This document shows, piece after piece, positions 7,665 to 15,635 of a DNA stretch of 41,237 bases. This DNA is from Streptomyces sp. YS415 (GTDB taxonomy: Bacteria > Actinomycetota > Actinomycetes > Streptomycetales > Streptomycetaceae). The stretch spans positions 1 to 41,237 of the forward strand of contig NZ_JAMJFL010000043.1 in the NCBI RefSeq assembly GCF_023544665.1. The letters run 5' to 3'. Made by a program: the position numbers and the translations under genes. Under the pieces are notes generated by a model that searched no databases, was not told where the DNA came from, and was given only the letters and a program-made list of their open reading frames with translations. Numbering within the stretch: position 1 is the stretch's first letter; every line of letters starts with the position of its first letter.

Positions 7665-7778
7665 CTCTCACCCCGATGTAGTCGTATTTACACATCAATA
7701 GGTAAGAATCAGCACGCATCGGTCCCTGGTTCCGACACGCCCATTAGCCCGTCCGGCCCCACGCGAACGATGGCCGAG

Positions 7779-7802
7779 ACCGTTCGTCGAACCGTTCGTC
7801 GA
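7779..7802. repeat. Tandem 12-bp repeat upstream of the ECF sigma gene
   Basis: ACCGTTCGTCGA occurs twice head to tail (7779-7790 and 7791-7802), with CGAACGATGG in inverted orientation just before it (from about 7764). It lies in the 211-bp gap between divergent genes and could be a regulator site for either. Confidence 0.55.
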
Positions 7803-7875
7803 CGCGATCGACCGTCCGCCGCAGACCCGTGTGCGCGGCCTGTCCTCGAACGGCGCCCTGCGATGCCATACGGCC

Positions 7876-8421
7876 ATGACGGCCGGAACCACTCTGATGA
7901 ACGGGACGACCGCCGAGCACGAGCTCGCCGCGCTGCAGCGCGAGCACGGCCGGCCTCTCTTCGCGCTGCTGCTCAGGCTCTGCGACGGAGACCGGCAGCG
8001 CGCCGAGGATCTGGTGCAGGAGACCCTCGTCCGCGCCTGGCAGCATCCCGAGGCCCTGCGCGCCGACGACTTCGACTCCGTACGGCCCTGGCTGCTCACC
8101 GTCGGCCGGCGGCTCGCCATCGACGCGCGGCGGGCCCGGCAGGCGCGGCCCCCCGAGGTCGGCGACGCGATCCTGGAGAACGCCCGGGTCTGCGCCGACC
8201 ACGCGGAGCGGGCGGCCGCCACCCTCGATGTGCGGGAGGCTGTGAAGACACTCACTCCGGAGCACCGTGAAGTCCTGGTGCTGGTGTACTTCCAGGGGGC
8301 CAGTGTGGCGGAGGCCGCGCAGACCCTCGGCATCCCGCCCGGTACCGTGAAGTCCCGCGCGTACTACGCGCTGCGCGCCCTGCGCCGGGTGCTTCCCGGA
8401 TACGCGGCCGACCTGCGGTGA
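7876..8421 (+). CDS. ECF-type RNA polymerase sigma factor
   Basis: 181 residues from ATG 7876, or 174 from ATG 7897; neither has a strong ribosome binding site. Region 2 includes the DLVQETLVRAW core-binding and -10 recognition stretch; region 4 runs from LTPEHREVLVLVYFQG through the helix-turn-helix SVAEAAQTLGIPPGTVKSR. There is no region 1 or 3, so it is a group IV (ECF) sigma. A zinc-finger anti-sigma factor lies two genes downstream (9253-9906), which probably holds this sigma inactive. A shared sequence before 8557 and 9253 is a candidate target promoter. Confidence 0.92.
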   Translation: MTAGTTLMNGTTAEHELAALQREHGRPLFALLLRLCDGDRQRAEDLVQETLVRAWQHPEALRADDFDSVRPWLLTVGRRLAIDARRARQARPPEVGDAILENARVCADHAERAAATLDVREAVKTLTPEHREVLVLVYFQGASVAEAAQTLGIPPGTVKSRAYYALRALRRVLPGYAADLR

Positions 8422-8471
8422 AACCGAAGGCCGGGTCAAACCTCCGTAAAGCGCCTTGCCGTGGACCATGG

Positions 8472-8488
8472 TTGAGTAATCGGCTGTC
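8472..8488 (+). promoter_or_regulatory. Shared upstream element 1 (TTGAGTAATCGGCTGTC)
   Basis: This 17-mer precedes the gene at 8557 by about 70 bp. A near-identical 18-mer stands about 62 bp before the anti-sigma gene (9173-9190). Two copies with similar spacing suggest a common promoter or operator, possibly for the ECF sigma encoded here. Confidence 0.45.
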
Positions 8489-8556
8489 TTCATCCGTGTT
8501 CCGGACTGGAAGCCCGGTTCGGGCGACGCGTACGCACCGGAGGAAGGCAGGAAGGG

Positions 8557-9072
8557 ATGCAGCACAGAGGTCAAGAGAGCACCGACGGCACCGACGGCGG
8601 TGAACTGACGGTTCCCATGGCGTGGTTGTACGCCGAGTACATCGCCGACGAACTGCTGCGGACCGGCGATCTCATGCCGCCGACGTCCTTCGAGTTCCGC
8701 GCCGGCCGGGACGCGCTGGCGCTGACGATCTTCCTGTCCGACTCCGGGGGTGAGCTCCCGGGCATCCGGGTCGTGTCCCAGCTCGACACCTGGCTGTCGC
8801 TGACGGCGTACGACCAGCCGTGGCAGGACTGGGTGCGCGAGCGCATGGCGCGGCGGGCCGCCGAAGCGCTCCGGTCCGGCGCCCCCGCCCCCGATCTGGA
8901 CCTCGCCGAGGCGGCGTGGCGCTGGCTGGAGGAGACCGAGCTGCTCGCGCCGGACCTGAACGCGGTGCCCGGCGGCGGCGCCCCCGGCGGCGAGGACGAG
9001 GGCCCCAAGGTATGGACGCCGGCCTGGCAACTGGGGCTTCCGCTCGGGCACTTGGCGATCCACCTGTTCTAG
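8557..9072 (+). CDS. Conserved hypothetical protein between sigma and anti-sigma genes
   Basis: 171 residues; ATG 8557 follows an AGGAAGGCAGGAAGG purine tract. I do not recognise a domain. It is acidic, without signal peptide, membrane segment or metal motif. The first 90 residues alternate strands and helices (MAWLYAEYIADELL, SFEFRAGRDALALTIFL, VVSQLDTWLSLTAYD). A helical part contains RMARRAAEALR and EAAWRWLEETELL, then a Gly-rich linker (about 140-153) and a short hydrophobic C-terminus. Codon use is normal. Its position between an ECF sigma and a zinc-finger anti-sigma gene, with the same upstream element as the latter, suggests it belongs to that regulon. Confidence 0.75.
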   Translation: MQHRGQESTDGTDGGELTVPMAWLYAEYIADELLRTGDLMPPTSFEFRAGRDALALTIFLSDSGGELPGIRVVSQLDTWLSLTAYDQPWQDWVRERMARRAAEALRSGAPAPDLDLAEAAWRWLEETELLAPDLNAVPGGGAPGGEDEGPKVWTPAWQLGLPLGHLAIHLF

Positions 9073-9096
9073 GCGCGGCCCCGCCGCGGAGGTCCG

Positions 9097-9110
9097 CGGA
9101 AAATTTTCCG
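9097..9110. promoter_or_regulatory. 14-bp perfect palindrome CGGAAAATTTTCCG
   Basis: An AT-rich palindrome in a GC-rich intergenic stretch, 25 bp after one stop and 143 bp before the anti-sigma start. It looks like an operator for a dimeric regulator; as a hairpin it would have almost no loop, so a terminator is unlikely. Confidence 0.45.
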
Positions 9111-9172
9111 GCACGGGACCAATCCGCCGCCGTGGCCGCTCCGAATCCCGTGGTCGGGATTCTGTGTGGGGC

Positions 9173-9190
9173 TTGAGTGATTCGGCTGTC
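9173..9190 (+). promoter_or_regulatory. Shared upstream element 2 (TTGAGTGATTCGGCTGTC)
   Basis: Matches 8472-8488 at all but two positions, one of them an inserted base, and lies about 62 bp before the anti-sigma start. Probable common promoter or operator for the two genes. Confidence 0.45.
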
Positions 9191-9252
9191 CGGTGCGTAC
9201 GGGTGGGAGCAAGGAGTAACCCACCCCGCACCCAACGGCACGAGGATTCCGC

Positions 9253-9906
9253 ATGAGGTCCCTGGAGAGGCATCGCGACGTCGCCGCGTACGCGCTCGGC
9301 GTGCTGGACGAGGCGGACGCCTTCCGCTTCGAGGATCACCTCATGGAGTGCCCCAGCTGCGCGGCACACGTGACCGAATTCGGGCCCGCGACACGGCAGT
9401 TGATGCTGTACCGCAGGGCGACTCCCCGCTCCGTGCACCCGATGACGGGCCCGGGCCCCCGGCTGCTGGAGCGCCTGCTGGGCGAGGTGGCCGCACGCCA
9501 CCGTACCGGCCGCAGGCGCCTGCTGTTCGGCCTGGCCGCGTCGGCGGCGGTGGCGCTGGCCGCACCGGGGATCGCGGTGACGGCGTCGGACGAGGGCTCG
9601 ACGGCCCGGCGCGTCTCGGCCACCGACGAACGCTCCGGGGTGTGGGCGCAGGTGACGGCCGAGAACGAGCCCTGGGGCACGCAGATCGAGCTGAAGGTCA
9701 AGGACGGTGCGGGCCCCCGCGCCTGCCGGCTGATCGCCGTCGGCCGCGACGGCTCGCAGCAGATGATCACCAGCTGGAGCGTGGCCCGCCACGACGCCCG
9801 CGAGAACACGATGCTGGGTGCCGCCGCCTTCCACACCCACGAGATCGCCCACTACGAGGTCCGCACCTCGGACGGGGAGCATCTGGTGACCCTGCCCTCC
9901 GACTAA
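9253..9906 (+). CDS. Zinc-finger (zf-HC2) membrane-bound anti-sigma factor
   Basis: 217 residues. The N-terminal anti-sigma domain has the H-x3-C-x2-C zinc motif (His29, Cys33, Cys36 in HLMECPSC). A linker follows, then one membrane helix at about 90-109 and an extracytoplasmic domain of some 105 residues. This is the plan of membrane anti-sigma factors that sequester an ECF sigma and release it on an envelope signal. The partner is most likely the sigma at 7876-8421. GAGGA sits 6 nt before the ATG. An intervening gene separates sigma and anti-sigma, and the anti-sigma has its own upstream element. Confidence 0.9.
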   Translation: MRSLERHRDVAAYALGVLDEADAFRFEDHLMECPSCAAHVTEFGPATRQLMLYRRATPRSVHPMTGPGPRLLERLLGEVAARHRTGRRRLLFGLAASAAVALAAPGIAVTASDEGSTARRVSATDERSGVWAQVTAENEPWGTQIELKVKDGAGPRACRLIAVGRDGSQQMITSWSVARHDARENTMLGAAAFHTHEIAHYEVRTSDGEHLVTLPSD

Positions 9907-10001
9907 CCCCGCTGCCCCCCTTCGGCGGGCGGGCCCGGGACCCCGGTGTGACGATGCTGGGGACACACCCGTAGGCCCAGGTTCCGACGAGGGGAGCGCA
10001 G

Positions 10002-11180
10002 GTGGGGACGCCCGACGCCGACGAAGGTCCGCTGGAGGAGTTCCTCGCCGACCCGGCCAACGCCGCGCTCGACCTCGCCACCGCCGTGGCCCGCTGCTCC
10101 AAGTCCCTGGGCCTGCAGCACTCCGTGGTCTACCTCGCCGACCTCCAGCAGAACCAGCTCGTCCCGCTCACCGACGTGGCCTCGGCCCTGGAGATCGACG
10201 CCACGCTCGCGGGCTGGACCTACCGCACGCAGTCCCTGCGCGTGGAGGAGGCCGAGAACGGCGGCCTGACCGCCTGGTTCCCCCTGCTGGACGGCGCGGA
10301 GCGGCTCGGCGTCCTCGCGGTGCACGCCCCGTCCCTCACCTCGCGCACCCTGCGCCGCGGCCGGACGCTCGCCACCCTGCTGGCCATGATGATCACGTCC
10401 AAGCGGGCGTACAAGGACTCCTTCGTCCGGCGCACCCGCTCCGAGCCGATGCGGCTGCCCGCGGAGATGCTCCGCGCCTTCCTGCCGCCGCGCACGATCG
10501 GCACCTCGCACGTCGTGTCCACCGGGGTACTGGAACCGGCCTACGAGATCGGCGGCGACGCCTTCGACCACTCGCTGACCGAGACGACCCTGCACGTCGC
10601 GGTGCTGGACGCCATGGGGCACAACCTCGCCTCCGGGCTCACCACCGCCGTGTCGCTCGCCGCCTTCCGCAACGCGCGGCGCACCGGGGCGGATCTGCCG
10701 GAGCTGGTGTCGTGCGTGGACGACGCCCTGGCGGAGTGGCTCCCGGACCAGTTCTGCACCGGCGTCCTCGCTCAGCTCGACCTGGAGAGCGGGATGCTGC
10801 GCTGGAGCAACTGCGGGCATCCCGTGCCGCTGCTGATCCGTGGCCGGCGGCTGCTGGTGGACGCCATGGAGCGCGAGCCCGAGCCGCCGATGGGCCTGCC
10901 GGGCCGGTTCTCGACGAAGCCGCGGCAGACCCATGAGATCGCCTTGGAGCCCGGCGACCGGGTGCTCGTGTACACCGACGGGGTGACGGAGGCACAGGCC
11001 GGGGACGGCGAGTTCGGCCTGGAGCGGTTCGCCGACTACGTCATCCGGGCCACCGCGGCGGGCGAGCTGGCGCCGGAGACGCTGCGCCGTCTCATCCACT
11101 CGATCATCGAGACGCCGAGCAACCGGCTGCGGGACGACGCGACCATCCTGATGTTCGAGTGGTGGCCCCGGACCAAGTGA
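10002..11180 (+). CDS. SpoIIE-type (PP2C) serine phosphatase with GAF-like sensor
   Basis: 392 residues; GTG 10002 with GGAGCG just upstream. Residues about 12-130 look like a divergent GAF-type sensor. The C-terminal half is a SpoIIE/PP2C domain with metal-binding motifs YEIGGDAFD, VLDAMGHNLASGL, VYTDGVTEAQ and NRLRDDATIL. There is no HATPase (RsbW-like) kinase domain, unlike the phosphatase at 12084-14171. Such enzymes dephosphorylate anti-anti-sigma proteins in partner-switching circuits; no anti-anti-sigma gene is seen here. It ends 13 bp from the convergent Fpg/Nei stop. Confidence 0.9.
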   Translation: MGTPDADEGPLEEFLADPANAALDLATAVARCSKSLGLQHSVVYLADLQQNQLVPLTDVASALEIDATLAGWTYRTQSLRVEEAENGGLTAWFPLLDGAERLGVLAVHAPSLTSRTLRRGRTLATLLAMMITSKRAYKDSFVRRTRSEPMRLPAEMLRAFLPPRTIGTSHVVSTGVLEPAYEIGGDAFDHSLTETTLHVAVLDAMGHNLASGLTTAVSLAAFRNARRTGADLPELVSCVDDALAEWLPDQFCTGVLAQLDLESGMLRWSNCGHPVPLLIRGRRLLVDAMEREPEPPMGLPGRFSTKPRQTHEIALEPGDRVLVYTDGVTEAQAGDGEFGLERFADYVIRATAAGELAPETLRRLIHSIIETPSNRLRDDATILMFEWWPRTK

Positions 11181-11193
11181 CCGGTCGCCCCCG

Positions 11194-12057
11194 CTACTTC
11201 AGGAGCCGGGAGAGCCGCCGGTCGGCGAGGATGTGGCCGCCCGTCTGGCAGGTCGGGCAGTACTGGAGCGAGGAGTCGCTGAAGGACACCTCGCGGACGG
11301 TGTCGCCGCAGACCGGACAGGGCTCGCCGGTGCGGCCGTGGACGCGCAGCCCGCTCTTCTTCTCCGCCTTCAGCCGGCCCGCCGCCAGGCCCCGGGAGCG
11401 GTCCACCGCCTCCGTCAGGGTGGTGCGCAGGGCCCGGTAGAGGGTGCTCGTCTCCTCCGGGGTCAGCTTGGCGGCCAGTTTGAAGGGGGACATCTTCGCC
11501 GCGTGCAGGATCTCGTCGCTGTAGGCGTTGCCGACGCCCGCGATCAGGCTCTGGTCGCGCAGGGCGCCCTTGAGCTGACGCCGCTCGTCCTTCAGGAGGG
11601 CCGCCAGCCGGGGTTCGTCGAAGTCGTCGGCCAGCGGGTCGGGGCCGAGACGGGCGATGCCCGGGACCTCCTGCGGGTCCCGGACGACGTAGACGGCCAG
11701 GCGTTTCTGGGTGCCCGCCTCGGTCAGGTCGAAGCCCGCGCCGGTCTCCAGGGCGACCCTGAGGGCGAGCGGGCCCTTGCCGGGCCGGGGCGGGCCGTCG
11801 GGGAGGCGGTCCTTCCAGTGCAGCCAGCCAGCGCGGGCGAGATGCGTGATCAGGTGGGGGCCGTCCGCCGTCCGCAGATCGAGGAACTTGCCGTGCCGGC
11901 GCACCTCGGCGACCTCGTGGCCCTCGACGGCGGCCAGGGGCGGGTCGTACGTCTTCAGGACGCTGATCGCGACGGGCAGCACCCGGACGATCTCGTGGCC
12001 GACCAGGTGCTCGGTGAGGAAGTCCTTGAGCGCTTCCACCTCGGGGAGTTCCGGCAT
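11194..12057 (-). CDS. Fpg/Nei-family DNA glycosylase/AP lyase
   Basis: 287 residues. It starts MPELPEVE, so after Met removal Pro2 is the catalytic nucleophile and Glu3 its partner; Lys57 lies in GKFLDL as in Fpg. The helix-two-turn-helix region includes SLIAGVGNAYSDEILHAA. The C-terminal zinc finger has CPVCG and CPTC pairs. The family excises oxidised bases and cleaves the AP site. The lesion-recognition loop is not diagnostic by eye, so Fpg (MutM) versus Nei is left open. ATG 12057 has CTGGAG upstream. It lies 26 bp downstream of the large phosphatase gene and is probably read from the same transcript. Confidence 0.9.
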   Translation of the reverse strand: MPELPEVEALKDFLTEHLVGHEIVRVLPVAISVLKTYDPPLAAVEGHEVAEVRRHGKFLDLRTADGPHLITHLARAGWLHWKDRLPDGPPRPGKGPLALRVALETGAGFDLTEAGTQKRLAVYVVRDPQEVPGIARLGPDPLADDFDEPRLAALLKDERRQLKGALRDQSLIAGVGNAYSDEILHAAKMSPFKLAAKLTPEETSTLYRALRTTLTEAVDRSRGLAAGRLKAEKKSGLRVHGRTGEPCPVCGDTVREVSFSDSSLQYCPTCQTGGHILADRRLSRLLK

Positions 12058-12083
12058 AGCTCCAGAGTGCCACCGCGGACGGC

Positions 12084-14171
12084 TCAGTTCCGCCCCGGCA
12101 CCACGAACTCGCACCACACGCACTTGCCGCCGCCGCGGGCCTCCACTCCCCATACGTCGGTCAGCAGCTCCACCAGGAGCAGACCGCGGCCGGACACCCC
12201 GTCGTCGCCCGCCTCCCGGCGCCGGGGCAGGGCGCTGGAGGAGTCCTCGACCTCCACCCGCAGCCGCCGGTCGGTGCCGGTGAGCACCCGCAGGGTGACG
12301 ATCGCGGCGCCCTCGGTGTGCATCAGCGCGTTGGTGATCAGCTCGTCGGCGACCAGCTCGATCTCGTCGTCCCGCGCGCCGGAGCCCCAGGCCCGCACGG
12401 CGGCGCGGATCATGTGCCGGGCCTGGGTGAGCGCCTCGGGGTCGCCCGGCGCCACATGCTGCTGGAGCCGCCCGCCGGCCTGCGGGGCGTCCAGGCCGCG
12501 GCGCCGCAGCAGGAGCAGGGCCACGTCGTCGTCGCCGCCGCGCTCCTCGGCCACCTCGATCAGCCGGTCGGCGAGTTTGCGGACGTCGTCCGGGCCGTCG
12601 GCGACCAGGGCGGTGAGTGTCTGCATGCCTTCGTCGAGGTCGATGCCGGGCTGTTCCACCAGGCCGTCGGTGCACAGCAGCAGGGTGTGCCCCGGGTCGA
12701 GTTCGAGGGTGCGCACCGGGTACTCCAGGCTCCCGAACTCGGCCGACAGACCGAGCGGCAGCCCGCCCTCCACGGCCACCCGCCGACAGGTGCCGTCGGG
12801 CTGCCGGACGAGCGGGTCGATATGGCCGGCGCGCACCACCTGCACCACTCCGGTGGACAGGTCGGCCTCGGCGTACAGGCAGGTCGCGAACCGGTCGGTG
12901 TCCAGTTCGTGCAGGAAGACCGAGGCGCGGGCCATCACGGTCGCGGGGGTGTGCCCCTCGGCCGCGTAGGCCCGCAGCACGATGCGGAGCTGGCCCATGA
13001 CGGCGGCGGCATGGGTGTCATGGCCCTGGACGTCGCCGATGACCGCGCCGACCCGGCCGCCCGGCAGCGGGATCAGGTCGTACCAGTCGCCGCCGATGTC
13101 CCGGCCGAGGGTGCCCGCCGCGGTGCCGGCCCGGTAGCGGACGGCGACGTCGGCGCCGGGGACGCTGGGGATGGTGCGCGGCAGCATCGCCTGCTGGAGG
13201 CCGGTGGCCAGGTCCTTCTCCTGCTCGTAGAACATGGCCCGCTGCAGGCTCTGCGCGATGCTGCTGCCGAGGGCGACCAGGACGTTGCGGTCCTCGGGCG
13301 AGAAGCCGCGCCGGTCGCTGTAGAGCAGGCCCATGGCGCCGATCGGCCGGGCCTGGGCGATCAGCGGCAGATAGGCGGCCGAGGTGATGTCCAAACCGGT
13401 GATGTGCGGCCACAGCTGGGGGTAGCCGTCCGCGAACTCCTGCGGTGACTCGATGAACCGCGGGGTGAGGGTCCGTACGACCTCGCTCATCGGGAACGGC
13501 TCGTCGATGCGGGTGACGCGGGTGCCGGGGACGAAGCTGCCGGCCGGGCCCTCGGCGATCAGCCGGATCCGGCCCGCCTCGACCAGGCCCATGACCAGGC
13601 TGGTGGCGCCCAGATGGGTGAGGCCGTGGGTGTCCTTCAGCACGTCGATGACGTCCTGCACCGTGCGGGCGTGCGCCAGCGCGGCGGTGGTGAGCTCGAC
13701 GACGTTGGTCTGCTGCCGGCGCGCCTCGTCCGCCTCCGCCCGGTCCCGGCGCGCGGCACTCTCGGCCAGCTCGTCGGTGGCGTCCCGGACGATGCCGATG
13801 ATGCGGCGCGGGCGGCCGGTCCCGTCGCGCCGGATGTAGCCCTGGGTGTGGGTCCAGCGCAGGCTGCCGTCGCGGCGGCGGAGACGGAAGTAGGCGCCGT
13901 AGTTCTCGCTGCCGTCCTTGATCGCCTGGGCGACCAGGGTGTCGAGGCGGTGTCCCTCGGCCGGCGGGACCCGGACGCCGAGGCTCTCGGGGCGGCCGTC
14001 CCACTCGTCGGGGCGCAGGTCGAAGACCTCGTGGGCCTGGGCGTCCATGTGGAACAGACCGTTGTCCAGGTCCCAGTCGAAGCTGCCCATGCGGTTGAGC
14101 GCCAGGATCGGATCCGGGTGGGCGGGCCAGTCGTCCGGGAGTGACAGGGCGCTCGCTCCCCGATCAACCAT
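12084..14171 (-). CDS. PAS-GAF-SpoIIE phosphatase with C-terminal HATPase (RsbW-like) domain
   Basis: 695 residues from ATG 14171, which follows AAGG; a longer frame to 14252 has no such site. Order: PAS (about 20-130), GAF (about 150-310), SpoIIE/PP2C (about 330-550; DIGGDWYD, IGDVQGHD, CTDGLVEQ, GGDDDVALLL), then an HATPase domain (about 575-690; ELITNAL N-box, VEDSS, GRGLLLVE). This pairs a phosphatase and an anti-sigma-type kinase fold in one chain, typical of streptomycete signalling proteins that sense through PAS/GAF. The 64-bp gap to the upstream lipoprotein gene and 26-bp gap to fpg/nei suggest a three-gene transcript. Confidence 0.92.
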   Translation of the reverse strand: MVDRGASALSLPDDWPAHPDPILALNRMGSFDWDLDNGLFHMDAQAHEVFDLRPDEWDGRPESLGVRVPPAEGHRLDTLVAQAIKDGSENYGAYFRLRRRDGSLRWTHTQGYIRRDGTGRPRRIIGIVRDATDELAESAARRDRAEADEARRQQTNVVELTTAALAHARTVQDVIDVLKDTHGLTHLGATSLVMGLVEAGRIRLIAEGPAGSFVPGTRVTRIDEPFPMSEVVRTLTPRFIESPQEFADGYPQLWPHITGLDITSAAYLPLIAQARPIGAMGLLYSDRRGFSPEDRNVLVALGSSIAQSLQRAMFYEQEKDLATGLQQAMLPRTIPSVPGADVAVRYRAGTAAGTLGRDIGGDWYDLIPLPGGRVGAVIGDVQGHDTHAAAVMGQLRIVLRAYAAEGHTPATVMARASVFLHELDTDRFATCLYAEADLSTGVVQVVRAGHIDPLVRQPDGTCRRVAVEGGLPLGLSAEFGSLEYPVRTLELDPGHTLLLCTDGLVEQPGIDLDEGMQTLTALVADGPDDVRKLADRLIEVAEERGGDDDVALLLLRRRGLDAPQAGGRLQQHVAPGDPEALTQARHMIRAAVRAWGSGARDDEIELVADELITNALMHTEGAAIVTLRVLTGTDRRLRVEVEDSSSALPRRREAGDDGVSGRGLLLVELLTDVWGVEARGGGKCVWCEFVVPGRN

Positions 14172-14235
14172 GCGCCCACCTTGCCAGGAATTGTCCGATT
14201 CTTCGACCGGGACGGGCGGACCGGGGAGCGCGCCG

Positions 14236-15495
14236 TCAGCCGGTGAAGACATCCGTCGGGCTGCCGAAGATGCTGCCGGAAGCGGACCGCTCCTCGGGCG
14301 CGTCGGGGATCAGCCCGCCGGCGTCGGGCAGGTCGGGGGTGTCCGGCACGGTCTGCGGGCCGATCTCGCCCGAGGCGTCGAGGGAGAGTTCCGGCGCGTC
14401 CGGCATCGAGGGCTCGGTAACGGTGTCCTCGTCCGAGGGCGTGAGCGGGCTCTGCGGCTCGGTCGTCGGCGGGGTGGCCGTGACGGTGGCGCCGGGGCAG
14501 TCCACCGTGGCCGGCGGTTCCGTGCGGACGTCCTCGGTGGCACCGGGGGTGACGGTGACGGTGGGGGTCGCGCAGGCGGACGGTGTGCCCTCCGGTGTTC
14601 CCTCGTGCGTGGTCGAGCCGGTGCTCTCGTCGGACGGCTCGGTGCTCATGCCGGACGGCTCGGTGCTCTCGTGGTCCGGGGACAGGCTCTCGTCCGGGCT
14701 CGGGGCGCTGGGGGTCGAGGTGCCGGGCGTCAGCGGTTCCGGCCGGGGCACGGGCCGGTCGTGCCGGACGTCGTGCCCGATCCGCCGTTCGATCCAGGTG
14801 TTGCTGACGGTGTTGATGATCGTGATGTCGGTGATCACCTGGGGTGCCGGAGTCACCACCACGACCTGGGCCGGACGGTAGCCCGCCCAGGCGCGGCCGC
14901 TCACGGTGGGGCTGCCCTGCATCGCGGCGGGCGGCTTCAGCGGGTTGCCGCAGGCACAGCGCACGCGGGGCACGCCCCGCTTGTCGACGAGGACGGCGGT
15001 GCCGGCCTGGAGGACGGACTGGTAGCCGGTCGTCCGTCCGGCGCGGTACCCGTGGTTGGTGACCCGGGTGTCGGCGCGCAGCACGACGGGCGCGAGGCCG
15101 CGCAGATACTGCGGAATCGCCGCCCGGGAGATGCCGGCGGCCCCGGCGAAGGCGCGCGCCTTGCCCTGGTCGGCGGTCAGGTAGCCGATCTGCCGGTCCA
15201 CGTCGCAGCTGCCGACGCGCTCGGTGCCGCTGTACAGGCCGGGGGTGGACCCGGAGTAGGCGCGCACGCCGTCGGAGGCCGGGGTGGACTGCGGCGTTCG
15301 GGTGACGGGCGGCGGGGTAGCCGTCGAGGTGGCCGTGGAGTCCGTGAAGGGATCGGGGCCCTGTGCCGCCACCGGCTGGAGAAAGACCTCCCCGCTCGCC
15401 GCCGTGTCCTTGCCGCTGTCCGAGCCACAGCCGGTGACCAGCAGCGCCGTGGCGAGCGCACCGGCCGTGACCAGGGTTCCCGTGGGGGTTCGCAC
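14236..15495 (-). CDS. Ser/Thr/Pro-rich lipoprotein (DUF6777-like)
   Basis: 419 residues if it starts at GTG 15495, which follows GGGAGAG and gives a compact lipoprotein signal ending LLVTGC (Cys about 22). In-frame ATGs at 15534 and 15552 lack that spacing. The domain at about 75-230 contains GSCDVDRQIGYL, ADTRVTNHGYR and RVRCACGNPL, which I associate with the streptomycete DUF6777 family. From about 250 on it is low-complexity Ser/Thr/Pro/Glu with the repeated phrase STEPS, probably a wall-spanning or glycosylated stalk. Function unknown. It is first of a probable operon with the phosphatase and glycosylase, so it might be the external part of a sensing system; that is inference. Confidence 0.75.
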   Translation of the reverse strand: MRTPTGTLVTAGALATALLVTGCGSDSGKDTAASGEVFLQPVAAQGPDPFTDSTATSTATPPPVTRTPQSTPASDGVRAYSGSTPGLYSGTERVGSCDVDRQIGYLTADQGKARAFAGAAGISRAAIPQYLRGLAPVVLRADTRVTNHGYRAGRTTGYQSVLQAGTAVLVDKRGVPRVRCACGNPLKPPAAMQGSPTVSGRAWAGYRPAQVVVVTPAPQVITDITIINTVSNTWIERRIGHDVRHDRPVPRPEPLTPGTSTPSAPSPDESLSPDHESTEPSGMSTEPSDESTGSTTHEGTPEGTPSACATPTVTVTPGATEDVRTEPPATVDCPGATVTATPPTTEPQSPLTPSDEDTVTEPSMPDAPELSLDASGEIGPQTVPDTPDLPDAGGLIPDAPEERSASGSIFGSPTDVFTG

Positions 15496-15635
15496 CGCAC
15501 TCTCCCGCCTCTTCTCGGGCAGTTCGACCCTCATTGTCTGCTTCACCCGCATGGGTTACGCAACCGGAGGGGCGGTGCACACAGAGTGACGTGGCGGCGG
15601 AGGCTGGCAGGACGACGGAACGAAGGAGCGCAGGC

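Noticed and set aside
6774..8270. 498-aa plus-strand frame over the CapA gene
   Set aside because: Antisense of a protein with strong CapA motifs; its composition (Gly/Val/Arg-rich) is typical of high-GC shadow frames.
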